Shown here: in pieces, positions 8,353-17,164 of the stretch
How positions within the stretch are numbered: the stretch's first letter is position 1
Layout: each line of letters begins with the position of its first letter
NCBI RefSeq assembly: GCF_014048475.1
Contig: NZ_NWUS01000001.1
Span: forward strand, 1,106,239-1,170,238
Origin: Bombella favorum
GTDB taxonomy: Bacteria; Pseudomonadota; Alphaproteobacteria; Acetobacterales; Acetobacteraceae
DNA: 64,000 bases
Reading direction: 5' to 3'
Position numbers and translations under genes: made by a program
The notes under the pieces: generated by a model
What the model saw: only the letters and a program-made list of their open reading frames with translations
Told to the model about the DNA's origin: nothing
Databases searched by the model: none

Positions 8353-9222
8353 TCATCCACCCTGCCCCGGCATACGCCGTGTGACATCCCCAGCTATACG
8401 ATCCAACTCTGCTAACGCTTCCGTAACGGAACGTCCAGCGATCTCAAGGTCCGGCTCCAGCTCAGCAAGTGGCTCCAACACGAAGGCCCGATCAAAAAGA
8501 TGGGCATGAGGAAGAGTCAGGAGCGGATGTTTCACTGGTCTCTCCCCATGAAAGAGCAGGTCAATATCTACAGCCCGCTCCCCCCAACGCCGCCCCGGTA
8601 CACGGCCCAACGACCGTTCAATATCCTTGCAGAGACCCAGTACAGCTTGTGGGGGCAGGATCGTCTGCCCGAGAGCAGCGATATTCACAAAAGGTGGCTG
8701 ATCTTCCACACCCCACGGGGCACTATCATAGAAGGAAGATACCGCATCAATCTCCAAACCCGGTTGATGGCCCAGAGCCTCCACAGCGGCCCGCAGAACG
8801 GCCTCACGCTCACCCAGATTTGCCCCTAGTGAGAACCCAACCCGATGCACCCGCTGCTGCGTCACCGTGACAGACACATCCTCCACCACATGCGGCACAG
8901 GTGCTGCAGGTTTACGCACCGTAACGGACACATCCTGCACAGCGGGACAGTCCACCAACACAGCCGCACAAATCCGCCCGGCCAATGTTTCAATCAGCTT
9001 GCAGGGTTCAGCCTGAAAGACCCGTTCAGCACTCTGGCAGAGCTGCCCATAACAGACGGCCTGCGTGTAATCATCTCCAACAATCGCCGCCGAAAGGTCA
9101 GCCCGCACCTCCAGCGAAATATAAAAACGCTGGCCGAGGCGGGTTTCCTCCTCATGCACGCCATGATGGCCGAACAGGCAGAGATCATGCACCCGCACAT
9201 GCGTCAGAGCTGGCGTTATCAC
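8353..9222 (-). CDS. folBK: FolB-FolK fusion: dihydroneopterin aldolase / HPPK
   Basis: Bifunctional folate enzyme of 289 residues. Residues 1 to about 118 match dihydroneopterin aldolase (HDLCLFGHHGVHEEE, QRFYISLE, KLIETLAGRI). Residues from about 128 match 6-hydroxymethyl-7,8-dihydropterin pyrophosphokinase (FSLGANLGERE, FYDSAPWG, RWGERAVDIDLLFHG). Together they perform two consecutive steps between FolE and FolP. The start is GTG at 9222, whose GTGA overlaps the folP stop. The fusion order FolB-FolK is known from some other bacteria. Both catalytic halves look intact. Confidence 0.93.
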   Translation of the reverse strand: MITPALTHVRVHDLCLFGHHGVHEEETRLGQRFYISLEVRADLSAAIVGDDYTQAVCYGQLCQSAERVFQAEPCKLIETLAGRICAAVLVDCPAVQDVSVTVRKPAAPVPHVVEDVSVTVTQQRVHRVGFSLGANLGEREAVLRAAVEALGHQPGLEIDAVSSFYDSAPWGVEDQPPFVNIAALGQTILPPQAVLGLCKDIERSLGRVPGRRWGERAVDIDLLFHGERPVKHPLLTLPHAHLFDRAFVLEPLAELEPDLEIAGRSVTEALAELDRIAGDVTRRMPGQGG

Positions 9223-10079
9223 TCTGTTTCTCCCCTCAGCATCCCATTCACGGATAACAGGGCTGTCATATCCATCATATCCCGGTGTGCCTGCACGTCA
9301 TGCACCCGTATCATGCAGACACCCTGCGTGGCCCCATAAAGATTGACGGCAAGGGTTGCAGGTAGACGGTCACCCACTTCCCGCCCCAGAAGCCTTCCGA
9401 ACATGGATTTCCGGGAAGCCCCAAGCAGAACAGGCAGGCCGTAATAAGCCTCCAGGCGGCGCATATTCTGCACAGCCCAAAGATTTTGCATCACCGTCTT
9501 ACCAAACCCGATGCCGGGGTCCAGCAGAATGGCCTCCCGGGCAATACCGGCCCGATCAGCAATCTTCAGGGAGCGGTCAAAAAAACGCCGCCAATCATCC
9601 CATAGGTCAAGACTGACATCGACCACTTCCCGATTATGCATCACCGCCACAACAGCCCCAGCAGACGCCACGACAGAGGCCATATCAGGGTCGGCTTGTA
9701 GCCCCCATACATCATTGACCATCTGCACCCCGGCCACCAGTGCCCGCCGGGCTACGGAAGCCTTTGTTGTATCCACAGATAAGGCCACCCCTTCCCGGGC
9801 CAGAGGTATGAGGACCGGCTCTAAACGGTGCCATTCCTCATCAGCCTCCACGGGGGTAAATCCCGGCCTTGTGGATTCTGCACCAATATCTAGCAGGTCC
9901 GCCCCTTCAGCCAGAAGGGTGTGTGCCTGCTTCAAGGCGGCTTCCTGCGTGAAGAATTGCCCACCATCCGAAAAAGAATCCGGCGTGACGTTAACAATCC
10001 CCATTAAGAGGGGATGTCTCCATTCTGGAGACGGGTGCGCCGTCTGCCAGACAGCCAGCTGCTCTGCAAGGGTCTTCAT
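9219..10079 (-). CDS. folP: dihydropteroate synthase
   Basis: FolP (286 residues) joins hydroxymethyldihydropterin pyrophosphate to p-aminobenzoate; it is the sulfonamide target. TIM-barrel signatures are GIVNVTPDSFSDGG and DIGAESTRPGFTPV, then VNDVWG, the DPGIGFGKT pterin-binding segment and GASRKSMFG. The ATG at 10079 gives a normal length. First gene of the folP-folBK-folE run, overlapping folBK by four bases. The DsbA-like gene upstream ends 26 bases before it on the same strand and may be co-transcribed. Confidence 0.96.
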   Translation of the reverse strand: MKTLAEQLAVWQTAHPSPEWRHPLLMGIVNVTPDSFSDGGQFFTQEAALKQAHTLLAEGADLLDIGAESTRPGFTPVEADEEWHRLEPVLIPLAREGVALSVDTTKASVARRALVAGVQMVNDVWGLQADPDMASVVASAGAVVAVMHNREVVDVSLDLWDDWRRFFDRSLKIADRAGIAREAILLDPGIGFGKTVMQNLWAVQNMRRLEAYYGLPVLLGASRKSMFGRLLGREVGDRLPATLAVNLYGATQGVCMIRVHDVQAHRDMMDMTALLSVNGMLRGETE

Positions 10080-10105
10080 GTCAATCCTCCACCCGCAGGT
10101 GAGGG

Positions 10106-10873
10106 TCAGCCTTTCCGGGCTGCCTCAAGAAACTGCTCCATCTGCTCCATACCCAACGCACCCGGAGCAACAGCAGCCTGACCAAACAGGAAGGTCGGCG
10201 TACCCTGCACACCCACGCTCTGCGCCTGACCAAGATTGGCTGTCAGAAGGGCCATAACGGCCGGTCCCTTCATATCCTTCTCAAAGCGAGCAACATCCAG
10301 CTTCAGGCTCTTTGCAACATCACGGAGATGCGCCATGTTGGGTTGAGCTGTCTCTTCCATCAGGCGGCGGCGCATGGCGTCATACTGTCCCTGAAACGCC
10401 GCCGCATAGATGGCTTGGGCATCCAGCAGGCTGGCATCTCCCAGAACAGGAATGACCTTCTCCACCAAACGGACATCCGTATGCTTGGCAAGGAACTGAT
10501 CCACCACCGGAGCCATATGACGGCAATACGTGCAGCGGGGGTCTAAAAATTCCACGACCGTAACCTGCCCCTGCGGATTACCACGCACCGCATAGGATGG
10601 TGCCGTGGATAGTGCCTGCCAGTTAGCCCGTACAGCAGCCTTTACATGAGCCTCCTGCTGGGAGCTGGCCTGCTGACGAATGGACTGGATGGCATCGGAC
10701 AGGATGCTCGGGTCTGTCTTCAATGCATTACGGACGATCTGCACGATCGCTGCCCGCTGTTTCTCATTAAAAACGGCCTCATCTGCTGCATGAGACGTCC
10801 CCACGAAGGACAACCCCATGACAGGAAGGCCGGCCAGCACCGCCAGAGAAAATGACTTTACACGCTGTTTCAT
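10106..10873 (-). CDS. periplasmic DsbA-family thiol oxidoreductase
   Basis: Exported thioredoxin-fold protein of 255 residues. ATG 10873 (MKQRVKSFSL) gives a clean signal peptide ending TSHAA; an alternative upstream start would add 27 uninformative residues. The redox motif is C114-T-Y-C117 in VVEFLDPRCTYCRHM, followed by an alpha-helical insertion and the cis-proline loop GVQGTPTF. It belongs to the DsbA/Com1-like group with a helical N-terminal region (about residues 35-90), the arrangement seen in ScsC and DsbD-partner proteins that may trimerise. Whether it oxidises or isomerises disulfides cannot be told from sequence. Confidence 0.85.
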   Translation of the reverse strand: MKQRVKSFSLAVLAGLPVMGLSFVGTSHAADEAVFNEKQRAAIVQIVRNALKTDPSILSDAIQSIRQQASSQQEAHVKAAVRANWQALSTAPSYAVRGNPQGQVTVVEFLDPRCTYCRHMAPVVDQFLAKHTDVRLVEKVIPVLGDASLLDAQAIYAAAFQGQYDAMRRRLMEETAQPNMAHLRDVAKSLKLDVARFEKDMKGPAVMALLTANLGQAQSVGVQGTPTFLFGQAAVAPGALGMEQMEQFLEAARKG

Positions 10874-11227
10874 GGTCGTGCCCTCCGTGGGATCGAGATT
10901 ATGGTGGCAAAACTGCCTGTGTTTAAAGAGTCCGGAAAGCCCTCTCTCCCGCATTACCCATGCAGAAAGACGACCCCATGACCAGCACCGTTAAACAGCA
11001 AACCAGTCTTTTTTTGAAGCCCCGCCACCCCAGGCAGGGGAGCAATAGCCCGCTCTCAGGCTTACAGCCCCAGCATGAAGGAGCCGTTAAAACCACCAGA
11101 TGCAGACTTGCCCTCCCATCCCCGGCAGTTTAACGCTATGATGCTTCATTATGGGGCATATTTACGGCATAACGCCACCCCTATCATGTCGCCTTGTTGT
11201 GACCCGAAACACTGGAGAGCTGCCACC
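10874..11227. other. intergenic region between two divergent genes
   Basis: 354 bases between the DsbA-like and GGT-like genes. An open frame of 57 codons (10960-11133, plus strand) has no convincing start signal or recognisable product. Nothing else stands out apart from the GGAGAG ribosome-binding site at 11214-11219 that serves the downstream GTG. Confidence 0.4.
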
Positions 11228-12652
11228 GTGGTAAAGCATGACAGCCGGACCCCTCATACCCCCTGCCTGTCTGACAGACCCGCCCCCCGGTGGGCACGCA
11301 GGCTCTGCCTGCTGGTTTCTCTTAGCCTTCTGGGGAGCAATCTTGCTGCATGTTCTGGTGGCAGAAGCCTCAAGCATCACCTGTTCGGCCACACAACGCC
11401 AACCGCTAAGGCAAATACAGGCATTGTCGTAGCAGACGAACCACAGGCCGCCCTGATTGGTCGTGACGTTCTGGCCCGTGGGGGCAATGCTGCGGATGCC
11501 GCCACGGCAACAGCCTTTGCCCTGTCTGTTACGTTGCCTTCCCGTGCGTCTCTGGGGGGTGGTGGTGCCTGTCTGGTATACCGCCCCGGCCAGCCCGCTG
11601 AAAGCATCTCTTTCTTACCTGTCGATGGGACCGGCCCCAGTGGAGACCGGCCTGCCACCGTGCCTATGGTGGCCCGTGGGCTGTTCCTGCTCAATCTCCG
11701 TTACGGCTCTGTCCAGCTTGGCGATACGATCGACCCGGCCATCACTCTTGGGCAGCAAGGCATTACCGTCAGCCGTCAGTTGGCTGAGGATATCGCCGCT
11801 GTTCAAGGGCCGCTTCTCTCCAATGAAGGCATGAGGTCTCTCTTCAGCAAGGGAGATTCCAATGTGGCTGTCCGGGAGGGTGACCAGCTAACCCAACCCC
11901 GCCTAACCTCCTTCCTCTCCCGCCTGAAGCTTGTCGGGGTGGGAGACCTCTATACTGGTGCCTTGTCTGATGTTTTCGTCACGCAGGCCAATAAGGCTGG
12001 TGCTGCCCTAACACGGGATGACCTGCGCCGCTCCCTGCCCGGCGAGACATCCGCCCTGCACTTTACCAGTGGCCCGTACCAGCTCAACTTCCTTGCCCCG
12101 CCTGCCGATGGCGGGCTGGGTAGTGCTGTAGCCTTCCGCCAGAACCTGCGGGCTGAAAATGTCGTCAGCGCATGGCGGCGCACGGGTCGGACGACCCTTC
12201 AGGAAGGTCAGATCTTCATGGCTTCTGGCCAGAGCGATGCCACTGGGCTACCCCCTCTGCCCGCCTCTACCTCCTTTGTCGTGCGGGATGGCCGTGGCCT
12301 AAGCGTGGCTTGCACTCTGACAGAGAACAACCTATTCGGCACCGGGCGGCTGGCAGGCAGCACAGGCGTCATTCTGGCAGGGTCTTCCCGCTACTACCCC
12401 CGCCCGCTCCTCAGCGCTGCCATTCTGGATGCACCGCACAAACGGATGCAGGCTGTACTTGCCGCCTCCGGGCAGAATGATGCGGCACAGGCTGTTGCCG
12501 ATGCGCTGCGCCAGCTCACACAGGGACAAGACATCCCCGCTACTACGGGCACGGGGCAGCTCAACAGCATTATTTGCTCTGGTAACGCCTGTACTGGTCG
12601 CGCCGCCCCTAATGGCAAAGGGCTGAGTGCCCAAACAACCGCTACACGATAA
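11228..12652 (+). CDS. gamma-glutamyltransferase-family lipoprotein, probably diverged or inactive
   Basis: GGT-fold protein of 474 residues. GTG 11228 is preferred because GGAGAG lies 8 bases upstream and the product then begins just before a lipoprotein signal (LLVSLSLLGSNLAAC); in-frame ATGs exist upstream at 11075 and 11186. The N-terminal GGT signature is present (GGNAADAATATAFALSVTLP, SLGGGG). At the processing site, where active enzymes have Thr-Thr-His-Phe, this protein has S347-T-S-F, followed by a recognisable VVRDG and LFGTG. The substrate-binding Arg motif (RE-AP) and the PLSSMSPT oxyanion segment are not recognisable either. It is thus a membrane-anchored relative with altered chemistry or a pseudoenzyme. 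A terminator follows. Confidence 0.8.
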   Translation: MVKHDSRTPHTPCLSDRPAPRWARRLCLLVSLSLLGSNLAACSGGRSLKHHLFGHTTPTAKANTGIVVADEPQAALIGRDVLARGGNAADAATATAFALSVTLPSRASLGGGGACLVYRPGQPAESISFLPVDGTGPSGDRPATVPMVARGLFLLNLRYGSVQLGDTIDPAITLGQQGITVSRQLAEDIAAVQGPLLSNEGMRSLFSKGDSNVAVREGDQLTQPRLTSFLSRLKLVGVGDLYTGALSDVFVTQANKAGAALTRDDLRRSLPGETSALHFTSGPYQLNFLAPPADGGLGSAVAFRQNLRAENVVSAWRRTGRTTLQEGQIFMASGQSDATGLPPLPASTSFVVRDGRGLSVACTLTENNLFGTGRLAGSTGVILAGSSRYYPRPLLSAAILDAPHKRMQAVLAASGQNDAAQAVADALRQLTQGQDIPATTGTGQLNSIICSGNACTGRAAPNGKGLSAQTTATR

Positions 12653-12665
12653 CCGGCATAAAAAA

Positions 12666-12703
12666 CCCCGGACAGGTCATAAGGGCTTGTCCGAGGTCTT
12701 TCT
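12666..12703 (+). terminator. terminator after the GGT-like gene
   Basis: A stem of CCCCGGACA with TGTCCGAGG (one mismatch) and a 13-base loop, followed by a T-rich TCTTTCT. Confidence 0.55.
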
Positions 12704-12785
12704 GAACGCCATCTGACGGGGCAGGCACATGCCCCGCACGTCTTCTCTGCCCCGAGGTCCGGGGCCTGTCAGTCACGAGGTTTTC

Positions 12786-13910
12786 ATGTCAGCAGACAAG
12801 AACGCAGAAAAAAGCAAAGCACTAGATGGCGCACTCAGCCAGATTGAGCGTTCCTTCGGTAAAGGGTCCATCATGCGCCTGGGCCAGCGGCCTAAGGAAC
12901 AGGTAGATGTCATTTCCACCGGGTCACTGGGGTTGGATATCGGACTGGGCATCGGTGGGTTGCCACGGGGCCGCATCATTGAGATTTACGGGCCGGAAAG
13001 TTCCGGTAAGACCACGCTGGCCCTCCATGCCGTAGCAGAAGCGCAAAAGAAGGGAGGCACAGCCGCCTTTATTGATGCCGAACATGCGCTAGACCCCATC
13101 TATGCCCGCAAGCTGGGTGTAGACATCGACAATCTGCTACTCAGCCAGCCAGATGCTGGGGAGCAGGCTCTGGAGATCGCCGATACACTCGTCCGCTCCG
13201 GGGCGATCGACATTCTGGTCGTGGACTCTGTCGCCGCCCTTGTGCCTAAGGCCGAGCTAGAAGGGGAAATGGGCGACAGCCACGTCGGCCTTCATGCCCG
13301 CCTGATGAGCCAAGCCCTACGCAAGCTGACGGGCTCTGTTTCCCGCTCCAACACCACCATCATCTTCCTAAACCAGATTCGCATGAAGATCGGTGTGATG
13401 TTCGGCAACCCGGAAACCACGACAGGCGGTAACGCCCTGAAGTTCTATGCCTCCGTCCGCATGGATATACGCCGCATCGGCTCCGTGAAGGACAAGGATG
13501 AAGTTGTGGGCAACCAGACACGGGTGAAGGTTGTTAAAAACAAGATGGCCCCGCCCTTCCGGCAGGTTGAGTTCGACATCATGTATGGCGAAGGTGTCAG
13601 CAAGATGGGCGAGCTGCTGGACCTTGGTGTAAAGGCCAATGTGGTGGAGAAATCCGGTGCATGGTTCTCCTACGATAGCACCCGCATTGGTCAGGGCCGG
13701 GAAAATGCCAAGCAGTATCTACGCGAACATCCGGAAATGGCCGCCGAGATTGAAAAGCGGGTCCGGCAGGGTGCAGGCATCATTGCTGAGGACATGATGG
13801 TTGGTGAATCCTCAGAGAATGGTGCTGATTCAGACAGTGAACTACCGTTGGATAACAACCCCACCCCCGCTAACAGCGGCGGCAGCCGACGCAACAAAGA
13901 TAAGAGCTAA
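12786..13910 (+). CDS. recA: recombinase RecA
   Basis: RecA (374 residues) forms the nucleoprotein filament for homologous recombination and SOS induction. Walker A GPESSGKT is at residues 69-76, with the canonical [16 protein letters not shown] and [13 protein letters not shown] loops. The ATG at 12786 ([10 protein letters not shown]) matches the family start; an upstream in-frame ATG at 12729 would add an atypical extension. The C-terminus is long and ends in acidic then Ser/Asn-rich sequence and RRNKDKS. I see no alphaproteobacterial SOS box (GTTC-N7-GTTC) in the 130 bases upstream. A bidirectional terminator separates it from the convergent ferritin-like gene. Confidence 0.98.
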   Translation: MSADKNAEKSKALDGALSQIERSFGKGSIMRLGQRPKEQVDVISTGSLGLDIGLGIGGLPRGRIIEIYGPESSGKTTLALHAVAEAQKKGGTAAFIDAEHALDPIYARKLGVDIDNLLLSQPDAGEQALEIADTLVRSGAIDILVVDSVAALVPKAELEGEMGDSHVGLHARLMSQALRKLTGSVSRSNTTIIFLNQIRMKIGVMFGNPETTTGGNALKFYASVRMDIRRIGSVKDKDEVVGNQTRVKVVKNKMAPPFRQVEFDIMYGEGVSKMGELLDLGVKANVVEKSGAWFSYDSTRIGQGRENAKQYLREHPEMAAEIEKRVRQGAGIIAEDMMVGESSENGADSDSELPLDNNPTPANSGGSRRNKDKS

Positions 13911-13959
13911 AAGAGCTCTCTCCCCTTTCTCCTGTAGTGGGGAAAGGGGAAGGTCATAG

Positions 13960-13997
13960 AAAAAACCCGCTCCGGTTTCCCGAGAGCGGGTTTTTTC
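13960..13997. terminator. bidirectional terminator between recA and the ferritin-like gene
   Basis: AAAAAACCCGCTC and GAGCGGGTTTTTT flank an 11-base loop. The A-run on one side and T-run on the other allow termination from both convergent genes. Confidence 0.9.
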
Positions 13998-14025
13998 ATA
14001 TCAAGCCAGCAGCCGAAAAGAGGCC

Positions 14026-15045
14026 TCAAGCGGCCTGCTGTGCATCGGTACCTTTCTGACCACGCAGGCGACGCCAGAGCTTGACACCACGCAACGCCAT
14101 ACGGGCTGCAAACGGGGCCATCTGCGGACGCAGCAAGCGAGGATCGTACCCGGCAAAGCGGCGTTCATTCTCCTTCAGGCACAGCTCCATCAGTTCAACA
14201 AAATCGACCTGCTTGTCCGTCATGCTCTGCGCACCGGTCACAGTGAAGTTGTTGTCCTGCGTATGTTCCACGCCATTATCATCAAAGCTGCGCACAAGGC
14301 TCAGACGTTCATAAAGCAGGAAGAACAGCACGCCGACTACACGCAGCTCGAACCACGGACGACGCCAGAGCGGCATGACAGCACGATGATAGGCCAGCCA
14401 GTTAGCGAACAGCAGAATGTGACGACATTCTTCCTGCATCACCGGCTCGAATGTTTCGATCAACTCCATCGGGAACAGACCGGCCTTCTCTGCAAGAGAG
14501 AACAGCCCAAATGCAAAGAAGCTATCCCAACACTCGGAGAAACCCGTCACCAGATAGGCCCATTCCGTATCCCGTGGCTCGATATACGGGTCTTCTGGGG
14601 CCAGCGGAATACCATAATGCTCCACCATGCGGGCCAGAACTTCCTTATGGCGGTTCTCTTCCCACGCATTACGAGCGATGGCATCCTTCACATCCGGGTC
14701 GTCCAGCATGTCGGCATAAGCAGCCATACGCAGGCGCGCTTTACCCTCGGTCTGCACGGCAATATCCCAGATTGGCAAGGATGTGATGCGGTGCAGTGTC
14801 TCTGGGTCCAGCTCCGGCCAGGGGATAACAGATGGCTTATACGGGTTGAACGTCTCCCGGAACATATCGGCCATAGCCTTCTTATGTTCCGGTGTGCCCG
14901 GCTTCAGCGGTCCTTTTACGGGGCTGCTCCAGTGGCGGGCATCATAGTCCACCTGCTCCAGAGTTTTCTCTGATGGGCTATCCGGCAGATGAGAATAAAT
15001 ATCCGCCAGAGAGCTCTTCCCGGCTGCTTTATATGCCTCGCTCAC
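14026..15045 (-). CDS. ferritin-like diiron protein of unknown function
   Basis: Protein of 339 residues with the four-helix diiron carboxylate pattern: E100, E130-x-x-H133 (EENRH) on one helix pair and E206-x-x-H209 (EECRH) on the other, with E171 as a likely fourth acidic ligand. This is the architecture of ferritin-like and diiron oxygenase families, but I cannot place it in a named enzyme. Residues around 225-245 (WFELRVVGVLFFLLYERL) are hydrophobic and could associate with the membrane. The C-terminus is basic. It is followed, 26 bases upstream on the same strand, by the ClpP-like gene, so the two may be co-transcribed. Confidence 0.75.
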   Translation of the reverse strand: MSEAYKAAGKSSLADIYSHLPDSPSEKTLEQVDYDARHWSSPVKGPLKPGTPEHKKAMADMFRETFNPYKPSVIPWPELDPETLHRITSLPIWDIAVQTEGKARLRMAAYADMLDDPDVKDAIARNAWEENRHKEVLARMVEHYGIPLAPEDPYIEPRDTEWAYLVTGFSECWDSFFAFGLFSLAEKAGLFPMELIETFEPVMQEECRHILLFANWLAYHRAVMPLWRRPWFELRVVGVLFFLLYERLSLVRSFDDNGVEHTQDNNFTVTGAQSMTDKQVDFVELMELCLKENERRFAGYDPRLLRPQMAPFAARMALRGVKLWRRLRGQKGTDAQQAA

Positions 15046-15071
15046 GACAAAGCTCCTTTCCTTGCTGGGCC

Positions 15072-15782
15072 TCAGGCCTGTTCGAGATCGGCTGCCGAAG
15101 AAATGATACGGCCAACAAGCCCGTACTCAACCGCTTCCTTCGCCGACATCCAGTAGTTGCGGTCCGTATCCCGGGCCACTTTCTCGTAAGGCTGCCCTGT
15201 TTCACGCGCGAAAAGTCTGTTTAGACGTTCACGCATTTTGATGATCTCGCGGGCTTCGATATCAATATCAGTCGCCGGTCCGCGCACGCCGCCCATCGGC
15301 TGGTGCAACAAAAACCGGGTATTGGGAAGACACAGGCGCCGCTCCGGGCGTCCCGCTGCAAAGATCAGCGCACCAGCAGAGGCTACCCAGCCCGTACCGA
15401 TGATGTTGACCGGAGCAACGGAATCCACAAAGCGGATCATATCGTGGATGGTGTCGCCACTTTCCACATGGCCACCGGGAGAATTGACGTAAATATCAAT
15501 CGGCTTGTCCGATTCCCCAGCGAGAGCCAGCAGCCTGCCCGTTATGTCCCGGGCCATGCGGTCATTCACCCCACCGAAGATCAGCACCTTGCGCTGCTCA
15601 AAAAGGTGGCGTTCCACCTCTGGCGCAGCACCGGCCTTTTTCTCTTCTTCCGTGGTTTCTTCCGGCTCATCCTCCATGACGGGGTGCATCATAGCGGCAT
15701 CATGCCGGACATCCTCTCCAGTAGAGGCAGAAGCCCGCAGGCGGGCAGCATTATGGGTGTGGCGTTCATCATGTGTCATCAT
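15072..15782 (-). CDS. clpP: ClpP-family serine protease with extended acidic N-terminus
   Basis: ClpP-like protein of 236 residues with the full triad: S135 (GWVASAGA), H160 (FLLHQP) and D205 (ARDTDRNYW). The oligomer and substrate-groove segment VNSPGGHVESGDTIHD is intact. Two features differ from the housekeeping ClpP: ASAGA instead of ASMGA at the nucleophile, and a 55-residue acidic N-terminal extension (PEETTEEEKKA). It may therefore be a second ClpP paralogue or even an independently acting member; a partner ATPase is not encoded nearby. ATG 15782 (double ATG) follows a GGAGGGG sequence. A TTG at 15818 is possible. Confidence 0.85.
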   Translation of the reverse strand: MMTHDERHTHNAARLRASASTGEDVRHDAAMMHPVMEDEPEETTEEEKKAGAAPEVERHLFEQRKVLIFGGVNDRMARDITGRLLALAGESDKPIDIYVNSPGGHVESGDTIHDMIRFVDSVAPVNIIGTGWVASAGALIFAAGRPERRLCLPNTRFLLHQPMGGVRGPATDIDIEAREIIKMRERLNRLFARETGQPYEKVARDTDRNYWMSAKEAVEYGLVGRIISSAADLEQA

Positions 15783-15787
15783 GGACG

Positions 15788-15862
15788 CTATCCTGCCCCT
15801 CCCTGCACGCTCTGCCAAGCCTTAAAAAGACGCTTTCGGGCAGCTTTTTCATCGTTTTTCAT
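15788..15862 (-). CDS. possible 24-residue leader peptide upstream of clpP
   Basis: A short frame MKNDEKAARKRLFKAWQSVQ-GGAG ends five bases before the double ATG of the ClpP-like gene, and its last codons contain that gene's GGAGGGG ribosome-binding site. The lysine/arginine-rich composition and the tight spacing suggest translational coupling, but the ribosome-binding signal for the small frame itself is poor. It could equally be chance. Confidence 0.3.
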   Translation of the reverse strand: MKNDEKAARKRLFKAWQSVQGGAG

Positions 15863-16008
15863 GATCAAATCAGGACCTTTTTTCTCCCTTTCTCTGCTTG
15901 TGAGGAATTGCGTCTGAAGAAAGAGACACATATTCTGCCCCTCATCCTTCCATTCTGGGGCTTTCCTGTTTTGGCCCTGCCCCTCCCCGCTCTGTTGCAC
16001 GCCGGACC

Positions 16009-16980
16009 ATGACACCCAGCCTTTTCATCCGTTCCTTCCGTTCTGTTTCCACCGCCATCATGCGTGGTAGCAGCCTGTTCCACCTTGGGGCCTGCCTATT
16101 GGCCCTCCCTGCCCTGACAGCAGGCTGCCAGCACCGTGATGCCATCGACACCACACGAGATGTTACACACGACATCATGGGCGGTGAGATCAAACGGCTG
16201 CGCCCACCAACCCCGGGCTATGATCAGCCTGCCCCTAATATTGCCCTCATCCCCACTACCAAACCCGAATTCCCAAGCAGTGATGCCCGGGCGATGATCA
16301 CGAGTCGGTTAGAGCAGGACCGTAACTACTCCCAGCGTGTTGCCGCTGCTGGAGGAGCGCTACCCATTGGCATGATGAATCCTCCACCACCCCAGCCACA
16401 AAATGGCGGGGCTATGACATTGGGCAGCCAAAGTAGTGGACCAGCCACCGACAGCCACCCGGCAATCATCAGGCAGGAACATAACCCCGGCTCGACAGGT
16501 AACAACAGCCTGATCTACCAGCCCATTGCCCATACGCTACCCGTCCATCTGCCGGACCCCGGCCAGCCGCCGCAGCCTCTGTTCTTCCCCGGCTTTAGCC
16601 TCCCAAGCACGGCTCTGCCCATCATCCCGGATTTCGACACACGCACACCGATGGGAGCGTTAATCCGCTTCCAAGCTGATACTGACCATCTGGATGGGGA
16701 CCAGGAAGACACATTCAACCAGATTGTCGCCCAGCGTCACCGCCACCTCCTGCTCATCCGGGGGTTTGGCACGACCTTGAGTGCCCAAAGCGGCCTCTCT
16801 CCTGATGAGCAGACGCATGAAATCGGTCTGGCCCTGCTCCGAGCCCGCGCCACGGCCCAGCGTCTGGCCCGCCTTGGTGTCCCGCAAGAAGATATGCGTC
16901 TAACGGGTGAGGCCATTGGTGATGGTGTACGTGTCACCTACGAGAAAAATATCGGAGCCAAGACGGCACCGTCCCGCTAA
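16009..16980 (+). CDS. proline-rich lipoprotein with OmpA-like C-terminus
   Basis: Hypothetical lipoprotein of 323 residues. The lipobox LTAGC follows a hydrophobic segment (LGACLLALPALTAG); an in-frame ATG at 16060 would give a shorter, more typical lipoprotein signal. The middle (about residues 105-220) is rich in Pro, Gln, Asn and Gly and looks disordered. The last 110 residues, from ALIRFQADTDHLDGDQ through RARATAQRLARLGVPQEDM, resemble the peptidoglycan-binding OmpA/MotB fold, in which a strand is followed by RA-x-x-V-x-x-L-like helices. This points to an outer-membrane-to-wall tether, but similarity is weak by eye. It reads toward the aminotransferase gene, 184 bases downstream. Confidence 0.6.
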   Translation: MTPSLFIRSFRSVSTAIMRGSSLFHLGACLLALPALTAGCQHRDAIDTTRDVTHDIMGGEIKRLRPPTPGYDQPAPNIALIPTTKPEFPSSDARAMITSRLEQDRNYSQRVAAAGGALPIGMMNPPPPQPQNGGAMTLGSQSSGPATDSHPAIIRQEHNPGSTGNNSLIYQPIAHTLPVHLPDPGQPPQPLFFPGFSLPSTALPIIPDFDTRTPMGALIRFQADTDHLDGDQEDTFNQIVAQRHRHLLLIRGFGTTLSAQSGLSPDEQTHEIGLALLRARATAQRLARLGVPQEDMRLTGEAIGDGVRVTYEKNIGAKTAPSR

Positions 16981-17164
16981 GACCGAGGTCTGTCCACTGG
17001 CTCTGCTCCGCACCAATGGAAAGGGGGTATTAGGAAAAGATAGGTAAAATTTCTGTCTTTATCTCCCAAACCCCCTTGTCGGACCGACCTGCCTCATGAA
17101 ACATGGGCTGCCCCTTTTCCGGGGAGCCCTGCAAGGCTCCTCTCCTATTGATTGATTGAGTGTC

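Noticed and set aside
10960..11133. 57-codon frame in the DsbA/GGT intergenic region
   Set aside because: No ribosome-binding site, low complexity and no recognisable product.
12653..12785. SOS (LexA) box upstream of recA
   Set aside because: No GTTC-N7-GTTC or close variant is visible, so SOS control cannot be claimed from this sequence.
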